Below, piece by piece: positions 43,417-51,024 of a stretch of DNA of 64,000 nucleotides. The translations under genes and the position numbers were made by a program. The stretch lies in NCBI GenBank assembly GCA_934351925.1, contig CAKRJT010000012.1, positions 27,441 through 91,440 of the forward strand, in the 5' to 3' direction. This DNA is from an uncultured Lachnospiraceae bacterium. Its GTDB lineage: Bacteria > Bacillota > Clostridia > Lachnospirales > Lachnospiraceae. Within the stretch, counting starts at the first letter, position 1. Every line of letters starts with the position of its first letter. The notes below the pieces were generated by a model. That model did not search any database. It was not told the DNA's origin and saw only the letters and a program-made list of their open reading frames with translations.

Positions 43417-43431
43417 CTACCTCCATGTCGT
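43417..43431 (-). repeat. Copy of the flagellin ribosome-site region inside the segment
   Basis: 14 of 15 bases match the flagellin leader at 42966-42980, including the ACATGGAGG ribosome/CsrA site, on the same strand. It precedes a 9-codon open frame (MQHFIQNVA, 43378-43407) that runs through the left palindrome. Confidence 0.6.
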
Positions 43432-43457
43432 ATGTTTAATTGGAAAGGAAGATAGCT

Positions 43458-44036
43458 ATGAGCACAACACAACCTATCAGAGATAGTCAGGATGTCAAAA
43501 GCTTCGTTGACTATTACAACAGCAAGAAACCGAACCTGCGAAACCATGCATTGATTGTATTTGGCCTGCATACTGCACTGCGCATCAGCGATATTCTCAG
43601 CCTCCGGTGGGAGGATGTCTATCAGTTTGACAACAACAGATATGTTCCTCACCTGCTTGTATATGAGAAAAAGACTGGAAAAGCCAGCATGATAGCACTG
43701 AGTCCAAAGATTTTAGATGCTCTGGATGAATATCGCATGCAAAGAAAGCCTAAGCAGGGCGAGTACATATTTTCCAAAACAACGGATTCAACCAGACCAC
43801 TGTGCCGCACCCAGGCATACCGTATTGTGAAAAAAGCGGCTGCCGCTACACTTGACGAAACACATATAAGCTGTCACTCGCTCAGAAAAACATTCGGATA
43901 TCATGCATGGAAAAAAGGCACGTCACCTGTACTGCTGATGGATGTATACAACCATTCATCATTTGTGATAACCAAGCGCTATCTTGGGATTGAACAGGAT
44001 GACCGCGATTCATTGTTTGAAAAAATGGATTTTTAG
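43458..44036 (+). CDS. Small tyrosine recombinase, FimB/FimE size class
   Basis: 192 residues from the ATG at 43458 (AAAGGAAG upstream; a TTG at 43440 also opens the frame). It consists of little more than the catalytic domain. Catalytic residues: Arg in TALRISDILSL, Lys in EKKTGKASM, HxxR in SCHSLRKTFGYH, the second His in VYNHSSFVITK and the nucleophile Tyr in KRYLGIE. No N-terminal arm-binding domain, as in the invertases FimB and FimE. It is enclosed by two inverted-core palindromes (43381-43406, 44157-44182), which suggests that it inverts its own segment. Confidence 0.88.
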   Translation: MSTTQPIRDSQDVKSFVDYYNSKKPNLRNHALIVFGLHTALRISDILSLRWEDVYQFDNNRYVPHLLVYEKKTGKASMIALSPKILDALDEYRMQRKPKQGEYIFSKTTDSTRPLCRTQAYRIVKKAAAATLDETHISCHSLRKTFGYHAWKKGTSPVLLMDVYNHSSFVITKRYLGIEQDDRDSLFEKMDF

Positions 44037-44061
44037 CACCAGTCGGCAGCTTTGCTATAAT
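44033..44061 (+). promoter_or_regulatory. Outward-facing sigma-A promoter at the end of the recombinase segment
   Basis: TTAGCA (44033-44038), 17-base spacer, perfect TATAAT (44056-44061). In this orientation it reads toward 44157 and the convergent aspS gene, so it has no gene to serve. In the flipped orientation it would read into csrA and flagellin. Confidence 0.65.
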
Positions 44062-44109
44062 TAGGAATTTACTTAAGATAAAAAAGTTATATTTTTTTGA
44101 AAACAGGGG

Positions 44110-44136
44110 TTAAGATTTGCAGATAACATCCGAAAT
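44110..44136 (+). promoter_or_regulatory. Possible sigma-28-type promoter, same direction
   Basis: TTAA, exactly 15 bases, TCCGAAAT (44129-44136), against the flagellar consensus TAAA-N15-GCCGATAT. One mismatch in the first box and two in the second. It may be chance, but the position just inside the right palindrome is suggestive. Confidence 0.35.
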
Positions 44137-44156
44137 ATAGAGTGTAAATGGAAAAT

Positions 44157-44190
44157 GCAACATTTTATACAAAATGTTGCATTTTTCTGT
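44157..44190. repeat. Right recombination-site-like palindrome, also terminator-like
   Basis: The same 11-bp arms as the left site with core ATAC (44157-44182). On the plus strand it is followed by TTTTTCTGTTTTTC, so RNA coming from the segment would be terminated here. Confidence 0.85.
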
Positions 44191-44226
44191 TTTTCAGCAC
44201 ATTTATTAATTTAACATAAACACAAG

Positions 44227-44280
44227 AAAAAGACAGCCCCTCTTCTGACATTCTATTGTCTGAAAGGGAACTGTCTTTTA
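44227..44280. terminator. Terminator of aspS
   Basis: AAAAGACAG pairs with CTGTCTTTT, with a further pyrimidine/purine-rich inner stem. The minus strand ends CTGTCTTTTTC. Probably bidirectional. Confidence 0.85.
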
Positions 44281-44313
44281 TTTTTTACTTATTCTATATT
44301 CGCAATCGTCACA

Positions 44314-46095
44314 CTACTGTGCGTCGTCCTTCTTCTCCTCAGCCTTATCCTCAACTATCTGGATATGAACCTCACGAAGCTGCTTCTCTGTAACTGTTGC
44401 AGGTGCGCCCATCATGACATCCTGTGCGTTCTTGTTCATCGGGAACGGAATGATTTCACGGATGCTCTCCTCGCCTGCGATGAGCATTACCATACGGTCA
44501 ACACCCGGCGCAATACCTGCGTGTGGCGGTGCGCCGTAGCAGAATGCGTTGTACATGGCAGGGAACTTAGCCTTAACATCATCCTCGCCAAGACCTACAA
44601 GCTTGAATGCCTTAATCATAATCTCAGGATCATGGTTACGGACTGCGCCCGATGAAAGCTCAACACCGTTACATACAAGGTCATACTGGTATGCAAGAAT
44701 GTCAAGCGGATTCATTGTGTCGAGAGCCTCCGCTCCGCCCTGCGGCATTGAGAACGGATTGTGGCAGAACTCAAGCTCGCCTGACTCCTCACCAATCTCG
44801 TACATAGGGAAATCCACTATCCAGCAGAACTCATAGCATTCCTTCTTCATATATCCGTCAAAGCTGTTGCCGATAGCCTTCCTGATAACTCCGGCTGTCT
44901 TCTGTGCGGTCTTTAAATCGCCTGCTGCGAGTGCAACGAAATCACCGTTCTTAAGACCGAGTGCCTTAACTACCGCATCCTTATGCTCCTGAACGAACTT
45001 AGCGATACCGCCAACAAGCTCGCCGTTCTCATCAAGCCTGAAATAGTAAGCCTTCTGTCCGCTCACAACCTCAACATCCGCACAGAGCTTATCAATCTGC
45101 TTTCTTGTACCTGTGAAGTTCTCTGCAACCACAGCCTTAACCTTATTTCCCGCAAATGGACCGAAGCCGCAGTCTGCAAGAATGTCTGTAGCGTCCTGCA
45201 CAATAAGGCTGATACGAAGATCCGGCTTATCCGAGCCGTACTTGTCCATAGCCTCAAGATAAGGTATTCTCTTGAATGGTGGTTTGGAAGCCTCATTGTA
45301 GATTCCGTATCTTGCGAAGATAGGAGGAAGAACATCCTCAAGTATCTCAAATACATCCTCCTGATTTGCAAATGCCATCTCCATATCAAGCTGATAGAAC
45401 TCTCCCGGTGAACGGTCTGCTCTGGCGTCCTCATCTCTGAAGCAAGGCGCTATCTGGAAATATCTGTCAAAGCCCGATGCCATAAGCAGCTGCTTGAACT
45501 GCTGCGGTGCCTGTGGAAGTGCATAGAACTTGCCCGGATGATTTCTTGCCGGAACAAGGTAGTCTCTCGCACCCTCAGGTGATGAGCATGTAAGTATAGG
45601 AGTCGTAATCTCCATAAAATCATGTCCTATCATGGCAGCACGAAGGTCTGCAACAATCCTGCTTCTCAATATAATTCTTGACTTGACATCCGGATTACGA
45701 AGGTCAAGGTATCTGTACTTAAGTCTTACGTTCTCATCCGCATCCTTGGAATGATTAATCTGGAAAGGAAGCTCGTTGTACTGGCACTTTCCGAGAACCG
45801 TAATCTTAGAAGGAACAACCTCGATGTCTCCCGTAGGAATCTTGCTGTTCTTGGAGCTTCTCTCTCTTACTATTCCGACTATCTCTATAGTTGACTCGTA
45901 GTTAATTCCTGCCAACTGCTCCATCTGTTCTTCTGTCTCGGCGACAATCTGTGTCGTGCCGTAGAAGTCTCTCAAAATCAGGAAGCCAAGATTCTTGCTC
46001 ACCTGACGGAGATTCTCGTACCAGCCGACAAGCTTAACCTCTTCGCCGACATTCTCTAGTCTTAACTGACCACAATTATGTGTACGTCCCTGCAT
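44314..46095 (-). CDS. aspS: Aspartyl-tRNA synthetase
   Basis: Charges tRNA-Asp (class II). 593 residues from the ATG at 46095 (MQGRTHNCGQLRLENVGEEV), with GAGGAAA upstream; the frame continues 78 codons further but that part overlaps the promoter. OB-fold anticodon domain at the N terminus; class II motifs with FRDEDARADRSPGEFYQLDMEM; a bacterial GAD-type insertion in the middle; and motif 3 GIAPGVDRMVML. Whether it is discriminating or also charges tRNA-Asn cannot be told reliably. Confidence 0.97.
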   Translation of the reverse strand: MQGRTHNCGQLRLENVGEEVKLVGWYENLRQVSKNLGFLILRDFYGTTQIVAETEEQMEQLAGINYESTIEIVGIVRERSSKNSKIPTGDIEVVPSKITVLGKCQYNELPFQINHSKDADENVRLKYRYLDLRNPDVKSRIILRSRIVADLRAAMIGHDFMEITTPILTCSSPEGARDYLVPARNHPGKFYALPQAPQQFKQLLMASGFDRYFQIAPCFRDEDARADRSPGEFYQLDMEMAFANQEDVFEILEDVLPPIFARYGIYNEASKPPFKRIPYLEAMDKYGSDKPDLRISLIVQDATDILADCGFGPFAGNKVKAVVAENFTGTRKQIDKLCADVEVVSGQKAYYFRLDENGELVGGIAKFVQEHKDAVVKALGLKNGDFVALAAGDLKTAQKTAGVIRKAIGNSFDGYMKKECYEFCWIVDFPMYEIGEESGELEFCHNPFSMPQGGAEALDTMNPLDILAYQYDLVCNGVELSSGAVRNHDPEIMIKAFKLVGLGEDDVKAKFPAMYNAFCYGAPPHAGIAPGVDRMVMLIAGEESIREIIPFPMNKNAQDVMMGAPATVTEKQLREVHIQIVEDKAEEKKDDAQ

Positions 46096-46201
46096 ATTTT
46101 TTTCCTCTTTGCTATAATTTTCATGGCAAAACCATTTCACACGCAAAAGCCTTGTCCGCAGGCGTTTTCGCGATGCATGATTTTGTCTGGTATCTTTCGC
46201 T

Positions 46202-46230
46202 ATTATAGCATTACCGTGAAACGCCGTCAA
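46202..46230 (-). promoter_or_regulatory. Strong sigma-A promoter of aspS
   Basis: Minus strand TTGACG (46225-46230), 17 bases, TATAAT (46202-46207). It overlaps the last codons of the upstream small gene. The ~100-nt leader has a bulged CGC-AAAA hairpin but no T-box features. Confidence 0.85.
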
Positions 46231-46489
46231 CCACCATGCTTTTACTATCTGAGTTGTCTGAGGGTTCCAAATTGGAAGCTGCTTTTTCGGCATATTCCTG
46301 TTCCAATTCATCCGCCAGATATACGTCACTCATGCAGTGCATATCGGATACACCGTCACAAACCAGCTTATACACCTCGGAGTGATAAAAGAATCCCAAT
46401 GCTTCATCCAACGAAATTCCCTGCCGCTTTGCAAAGCACTCAATGACACGGCTGTATTTTTTCTGAAGCAAAATCGGATTTGCCATCAT
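46211..46489 (-). CDS. DUF3791-like small protein
   Basis: 92 residues (91 from the second ATG). Soluble; the pattern ANPILLQKKYSRVIECFAKRQGISLDEALGFFYHSEVYKLVCDGVSDMHCMSDVYLADEL is one I associate with the small proteins that accompany DUF3990 genes in Firmicutes. Its start overlaps the end of the DUF3990 gene by four bases, so the two are coupled. Possibly an antitoxin or immunity partner; this is inference. Confidence 0.65.
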   Translation of the reverse strand: MMANPILLQKKYSRVIECFAKRQGISLDEALGFFYHSEVYKLVCDGVSDMHCMSDVYLADELEQEYAEKAASNLEPSDNSDSKSMVVDGVSR

Positions 46490-46956
46490 AGCGCCTCACT
46501 CCCTTCAAAATGTAATAACGACAATGCTTTCTCTGTGCGGAAACATATTTGCAGGTTCGGCTTTTCATAACGCAGACGGTTAATGGCTTCTGTCTTGTCA
46601 ATCAATCCGTCAAAAAACAATTCCACGGTATTAAATACTTTATCATTGGCAACACCACCCACAACAAGGTCATAATCAGTCGAATCCTTCCCAGTGCGAC
46701 AGTCCAAAATAAAATCCAGCCATTCCTCGGAATATGAGTCAAATTTAAGAGTTTTCAACTCAGTTTCCCTGCTCTCATCATACATATATTGGGAAATTAT
46801 TCCGTCTTTGCCTCTGCGCTTAAACTTACCACACCACTTTGCAGCCTGCTCATACAGAGGCGTAACATAAAACCCACGTCCAAAGTCTACATTAGGGCGT
46901 GAATGAACCAAATCCGGCTTTGCAATCTCCAAAAATGAGCCATGATAAAGAATCAT
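46486..46956 (-). CDS. DUF3990 protein, possible ADP-ribosyltransferase-like toxin
   Basis: 156 residues. The start LYHGSFLEIAKPD and the following DFGRGFYVTPLYEQAAKW match the DUF3990 family, which is placed with the ADP-ribosyltransferase fold (the His of YHGS and Tyr of GFYVT as NAD-contact candidates). The third catalytic position is uncertain. Overlaps both neighbours by four bases, giving a tightly coupled three-gene cassette. Confidence 0.7.
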   Translation of the reverse strand: MILYHGSFLEIAKPDLVHSRPNVDFGRGFYVTPLYEQAAKWCGKFKRRGKDGIISQYMYDESRETELKTLKFDSYSEEWLDFILDCRTGKDSTDYDLVVGGVANDKVFNTVELFFDGLIDKTEAINRLRYEKPNLQICFRTEKALSLLHFEGSEAL

Positions 46957-47198
46957 ACCTCCACACCCCTTTCCCGCATCACGTCAAGGAGGTCGTCTAC
47001 GATGTATTCCCGGCTTTGTGTATGCAGCACTTCATACTCCGGCACAATGTAACCATTTAAAATGTCGCTTTTTTCAGCAAACGCCTGATAAACACGCTCT
47101 GCATCCACCCCCAGCTTTGCCGCAACATTTTCAATGCAAAATACAGCAAATTCCAGCTCACCTGAATTTTTGATTTTTTCATCCGGCATCATACGCAA
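46953..47198 (-). CDS. DUF3791 protein
   Basis: 81 residues. ELEFAVFCIENVAAKLGVDAERVYQAFAEKSDILNGYIVPEYEVLHTQSREYIVDDLL is the DUF3791 pattern. First gene of the cassette. A GTTGTACGAC near-palindrome and a possible TATGAT -10 box lie about 50 bases upstream (47234-47260). The function is unproven; antitoxin-like by position. Confidence 0.7.
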   Translation of the reverse strand: MRMMPDEKIKNSGELEFAVFCIENVAAKLGVDAERVYQAFAEKSDILNGYIVPEYEVLHTQSREYIVDDLLDVMRERGVEV

Positions 47199-47342
47199 TT
47201 CCCCCTTTACTTTATTTTAACCAATGTTACTTTTACTATCATAGCACAAAAAGTTGTACGACACAATCAGGATTGCATTTTGGGAACCCATATAATAATG
47301 TGCCTCTCGGGGCTATAATATTATTAATCAAATGTATATGAT

Positions 47343-47387
47343 TTTAGGGAACTTTTCTTATAAAATATCTTATAAAAGTTCCCTAAA
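47343..47387. other. Perfect 14-bp inverted repeat downstream of the ABC ATPase gene
   Basis: TTTAGGGAACTTTT (47343-47356) and its exact complement (47374-47387) around a 17-nt AT-rich loop. There is no T run on either side, so it is not a standard terminator. It may end the exporter operon or mark a remnant of a mobile element. The rest of 47199-47441 shows nothing clear. Confidence 0.55.
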
Positions 47388-47441
47388 GCAGCTATGAATA
47401 ATTTTAACGAAATTCAGTCTTTGCTTCAGGAAAAAGCTGCC

Positions 47442-48122
47442 TTACCGCACTATCCCGTCCTTTATCACCAGCACCCTGTCCGCAAAATCCGCCATCTGCC
47501 TGTCATGTGTCACCATCACAATAGTCTGCCCGAACATATCGGACGCATTGCGAAGAAGCGCTGCAACCTCGGATGAGGTCTCGGCATCGAGATTTCCCGT
47601 CGGTTCATCGGCAAGAATCACGGCAGGCTTGTTGACAAGCGCTCTCGCAAGCGACACTCTCTGCTTCTCACCTCCGGACATCTCGAACGGAAACTTGTCC
47701 CTGCAATGTTCAATGCCAAGCTTTTCCATAATCTCAATCACTTCTTCCCTGTCCTCGCGCCTTTTGTCGAGATGCACCGGAAAAACTATATTCTCGTATG
47801 CCGTGTACTCCGGGAAAAGGTTATAGTCCTGGTACACGAAGCCTATATTTCTTCTCCTGAACTCGGAGAGCTGCTTATCCGAAAGCTTCGTGCCTCCGCC
47901 GTATATGTCTGCTCCACCAATCTTTACCGTGCCCTCATCCGGAACATCGAGCGTTCCAAGTATCCTTAAGAGTGTCGATTTTCCCGAACCGCTCTTTCCG
48001 ATTATCGCTGCAAATTCGCCTCTCTCAAACGCAGCACTGCAATTTCTAAGTGCCCTGACCGGGACTCTGCCCTCATAAGTCCTTGACACATTCACCGCCT
48101 CTAAAACAATATCCTTTCCCAT
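47442..48122 (-). CDS. ABC transporter ATPase (MacB/LolD/BceA type)
   Basis: 226 residues from the ATG at 48122; GGAAAGGA lies upstream. Walker A GKSGSGKST, Q-loop VYQDYNLFPEYTAYENI, signature MSGGEKQR, Walker B VILADEPTGNLD, switch MVTHDRQ. Pairs with the FtsX-like permease encoded upstream; they are separated by about 200 bases holding two 75-bp repeats, an odd break in an otherwise compact operon. Confidence 0.93.
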   Translation of the reverse strand: MGKDIVLEAVNVSRTYEGRVPVRALRNCSAAFERGEFAAIIGKSGSGKSTLLRILGTLDVPDEGTVKIGGADIYGGGTKLSDKQLSEFRRRNIGFVYQDYNLFPEYTAYENIVFPVHLDKRREDREEVIEIMEKLGIEHCRDKFPFEMSGGEKQRVSLARALVNKPAVILADEPTGNLDAETSSEVAALLRNASDMFGQTIVMVTHDRQMADFADRVLVIKDGIVR

Positions 48123-48151
48123 ATTAATACCAGTCCTTTCCAAAAGTCATA

Positions 48152-48304
48152 TTTATACCCCTGCATACTGCAAGCATTGCTTGCAGTATTGCCACAAATA
48201 AGTTGTTTGAAAGTTTCACTTTCAAACTTATACCCCTGCATACTGCAAGCATCGCTTGCAGTACTGCCACCAATAAGTAGTTTGAAAGTTTTTGTTTCAA
48301 ACTT
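48152..48304. repeat. Two tandem 75-bp repeats between the permease and ATPase genes
   Basis: Units start at 48152 and 48227 and match the pair at 31643-31797 in sequence, period and orientation. Each holds the same two stem-loops. They are translated in the minus strand as repeated LQAMLAVCRGI-type peptides in a 98-codon open frame ending just before the ATPase start. Confidence 0.9.
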
Positions 48305-48326
48305 TCATTCCCGAACGTCTCGCATT

Positions 48327-50954
48327 TTACAGTCTTCCGGCTCTGAGCTCTCTTACCGTCATCACCGTGCCCACGATTACAAATACAATGATAATCACCG
48401 CAAGAATCACAAGATTCCACTCATACGGAAGGTCTAAGAGCTGTATCGGAATCAGCTTCAGCCCCTCCTTCGCAGTCGAGTATGTGAATATCCTGCCAAG
48501 ACGGTGCGATGTCAGCCAGCCACCCGTAATTGCGGCTTTTTTTATCTGATTTGCATAGACAAGGCCGTATATCACCACAAAAACAGGAATTGAAGCAAGC
48601 AGTGATATACCATCCTTTGCTGCACCGCACACCGATTGTTTTATGAGGAAGCCGTCATCCACACCCTCCTGCTTGTATTTTGCCCTCGCCTCGCGCAGCC
48701 CTGCAATATCATCCTTCAGGATTGCTATTCTTATGACAGCGAACATGAAGAACAGCGCCGCCACAAAGCATCCATACATAAAAAACTCGTGCATTATGGA
48801 TTTGTATTGATTTTTCAGTTCGCCATATCTTGAGGTGTAGCTTCCGCCGTTTCTCACGGCGATTATGGACAACTGCTGCGCTATAAATTCGGCATCCCTG
48901 TAATTGTCAAATATAAATTCCGCCTGCGTATATTTAAAATTCTTCCCGTCAGCAGCCGCAATCCGCTCTCCGAGCGCTTCGGAGCCGTATATTGTGTAAT
49001 ATTTTCCTCCATAAGGCACGCCGTCCTCGACATTTGCCGAGGTTCCGACAGCCGCAGCCTCGACATCTATATTTCCTGACGCTGTCGGGATATGTATTAC
49101 CGTCCCTGCCGTGAGCGATGAGTCCGTCTCCTCCGTGTTAAACAGCACCAGAACCTGCTCTCCGCACTCAAACTTTTTGCGGTCTGCACCATCCCACCTG
49201 ATATTTTTTGCAAACGCCTCCCAGATGTCATCATAATTGCTGCAATAAATTTCCGTAAAAAGCTCCCCATACTTGTCATCGTACTGCCAATAGCCGCCAT
49301 TCATTCCGTATACCTTGGTTACCTCATCGACTGCCTCCCTATAATACTCCGACTGCCCCATGCCGTTCCATGTAAGCTTATGCGTTGACACCCTCGCATT
49401 ATAGTTCAGCGTGCTGACTCCCTCGACAAGCTCCATGCTCTTGAGCGCCGTTTTTGAGAAACCGCCATCCGTGTCATAGAACGAGGCGTTGGTCGACGTC
49501 ACCATCCCGGTCTCTTTGTCCTCGTAATCAATCTGATAGCTGAAGTCCGAAGGCATATCGATTGTGAAATCATTCACAGAACTTTTAAAGCTTTTATAAT
49601 AGGATATATCCTCGTAAATTTTGGTGAAGCTGTAGAGCACCACACTGCACACCGCAATTCCTATCACCCTCAAAAGTATCGTCCTCACCGGGTGGAGCGC
49701 GTTCTGACGCTTTGCCGCATAAGCAGGCGTTATCATTCTTCCGTTCCTGCCGCCGTGTATCTTCTTTCTCAGGCGGTTTGCCCTGCGCGCACTTATTTTT
49801 CCCTCACCCCGCACCATGCGCCTGCTCATAAGCGTGGTCTGCGAAGCCAGAACAGCCACAAGCATCGTTAAAAATACCACTCCCACAATCCTCAGCAGCA
49901 ATCCGACATCAAAGACGAAAAAGTACTCTATATCCGCAGCCCTGCTCACGAAAATCACAGCCACGGCACATATCAGGTACGCCCCAAGCACGCCCGCCGC
50001 TGCCGCCGGGAGTATGGTAAACACACTCTCCCGAACCGAGAACGCCCTTATCTGTCCCTTTGATGCGCCTATGCACCTCATAAGATAATACGCGCTCTTT
50101 CTCCGCGTGTTTTCCTGAATTATTATGTATACCATCGCGCAGCAGCCAATCACCATGACGGATACTAAAACCCACACATTTGTGACCTCACTGCCCCATA
50201 GCACCGCATCATAGACCTTGGAATTGTAGTACATGGCGGCATCGCCCTCCGCAAGCGTCCTTGCAAATTCAGGATTCACATCCGCATACTCGTCCTTGAG
50301 ACTGTAAAATCCAAAGTGAATCTTCTGTGCGTCGAGCGCGGCAAAATCCTCCGACGACACAATCATGCCCGGCATTCCCGAGCCCGTAGACCACAGGTCA
50401 AGATAATTGTAGAGTATACCCGTGACCACATACTGCTTTGTGTGATACTCCTGATTCATGTTTTTTTCGCGTAGCTCACTGTAATCGTAATATTTTCCGT
50501 AACATACCTCTATCCGCTGCCCGAGCTCATACGAAAGTCCAAGTCTTTCAAGCGCCCCGAGCGTTAGCGCTATCTCGCCCTCGCTCTCAGGCATCCGCCC
50601 GTCAAATATCCTCACTCGCCCAATGTCGGACATATTGTCGGGAAGTGTCCCGATATACAGCCCCATATCATTTGAAAACGCATCCCCGCCGTCATTTAAG
50701 TAAACGTGCACGCCTCCGAGCACCTCACCCGTCTTTTTTACATACGGATGCAATGCCTCAGGCGTAGTAACAAATCCCGGCTGCTCGAGTATCCAGCTCC
50801 CGCACAGCCTTATATTCCTCTGCTTTTCATACTCCTCCATCTGACTCTGATACAGCAAAAAGGCGGCAAGAAAAAAGCTCACAAGAAATACAATAGCCGA
50901 TATCCTCACAAGCTCTTTTCTCCTCCGCCGTCTGCTGACACTGATTAAGTCCAT
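48327..50954 (-). CDS. FtsX-like ABC permease
   Basis: 875 residues. One N-terminal membrane helix (about 18-38), a large extracellular domain, three helices (about 265-390), a second helix at about 430-450 with another large extracellular domain, and three C-terminal helices (about 750-870): the duplicated FtsX/MacB plan. Mechanotransmission-type transporters of this sort export or sense peptides, antibiotics or lipoproteins. Encoded after a two-component system that probably controls it. Confidence 0.88.
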   Translation of the reverse strand: MDLISVSRRRRRKELVRISAIVFLVSFFLAAFLLYQSQMEEYEKQRNIRLCGSWILEQPGFVTTPEALHPYVKKTGEVLGGVHVYLNDGGDAFSNDMGLYIGTLPDNMSDIGRVRIFDGRMPESEGEIALTLGALERLGLSYELGQRIEVCYGKYYDYSELREKNMNQEYHTKQYVVTGILYNYLDLWSTGSGMPGMIVSSEDFAALDAQKIHFGFYSLKDEYADVNPEFARTLAEGDAAMYYNSKVYDAVLWGSEVTNVWVLVSVMVIGCCAMVYIIIQENTRRKSAYYLMRCIGASKGQIRAFSVRESVFTILPAAAAGVLGAYLICAVAVIFVSRAADIEYFFVFDVGLLLRIVGVVFLTMLVAVLASQTTLMSRRMVRGEGKISARRANRLRKKIHGGRNGRMITPAYAAKRQNALHPVRTILLRVIGIAVCSVVLYSFTKIYEDISYYKSFKSSVNDFTIDMPSDFSYQIDYEDKETGMVTSTNASFYDTDGGFSKTALKSMELVEGVSTLNYNARVSTHKLTWNGMGQSEYYREAVDEVTKVYGMNGGYWQYDDKYGELFTEIYCSNYDDIWEAFAKNIRWDGADRKKFECGEQVLVLFNTEETDSSLTAGTVIHIPTASGNIDVEAAAVGTSANVEDGVPYGGKYYTIYGSEALGERIAAADGKNFKYTQAEFIFDNYRDAEFIAQQLSIIAVRNGGSYTSRYGELKNQYKSIMHEFFMYGCFVAALFFMFAVIRIAILKDDIAGLREARAKYKQEGVDDGFLIKQSVCGAAKDGISLLASIPVFVVIYGLVYANQIKKAAITGGWLTSHRLGRIFTYSTAKEGLKLIPIQLLDLPYEWNLVILAVIIIVFVIVGTVMTVRELRAGRL

Positions 50955-51024
50955 ATCTCATGCTCCTCTCTCATTATGCAAAATAGCTTTCCTGTCTTTA
51001 TATTCAGAGCATACACCACATTTC

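Noticed and set aside
43350..43652. N-terminal extension of the csrA frame to 192 residues
   Set aside because: The extra 101 residues lie antisense to the recombinase gene, and a perfect AAGGAGG precedes the inner ATG that starts the CsrA fold.
43381..44190. Reading the two palindromes as direct repeats that excise a circle
   Set aside because: The eight-base flank is direct, but the 4-bp core, which sets the direction of strand exchange, is inverted. Inversion fits better, though excision cannot be excluded from sequence alone.
46096..46200. T-box riboswitch in the aspS leader
   Set aside because: The leader is only about 100 nt, and I see neither the T-box sequence nor a terminator/antiterminator pair.
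46096..46329. Longer aspS start with 78 extra residues
   Set aside because: That stretch contains the TTGACG-17-TATAAT promoter, and the family begins at the inner ATG with its own ribosome site.
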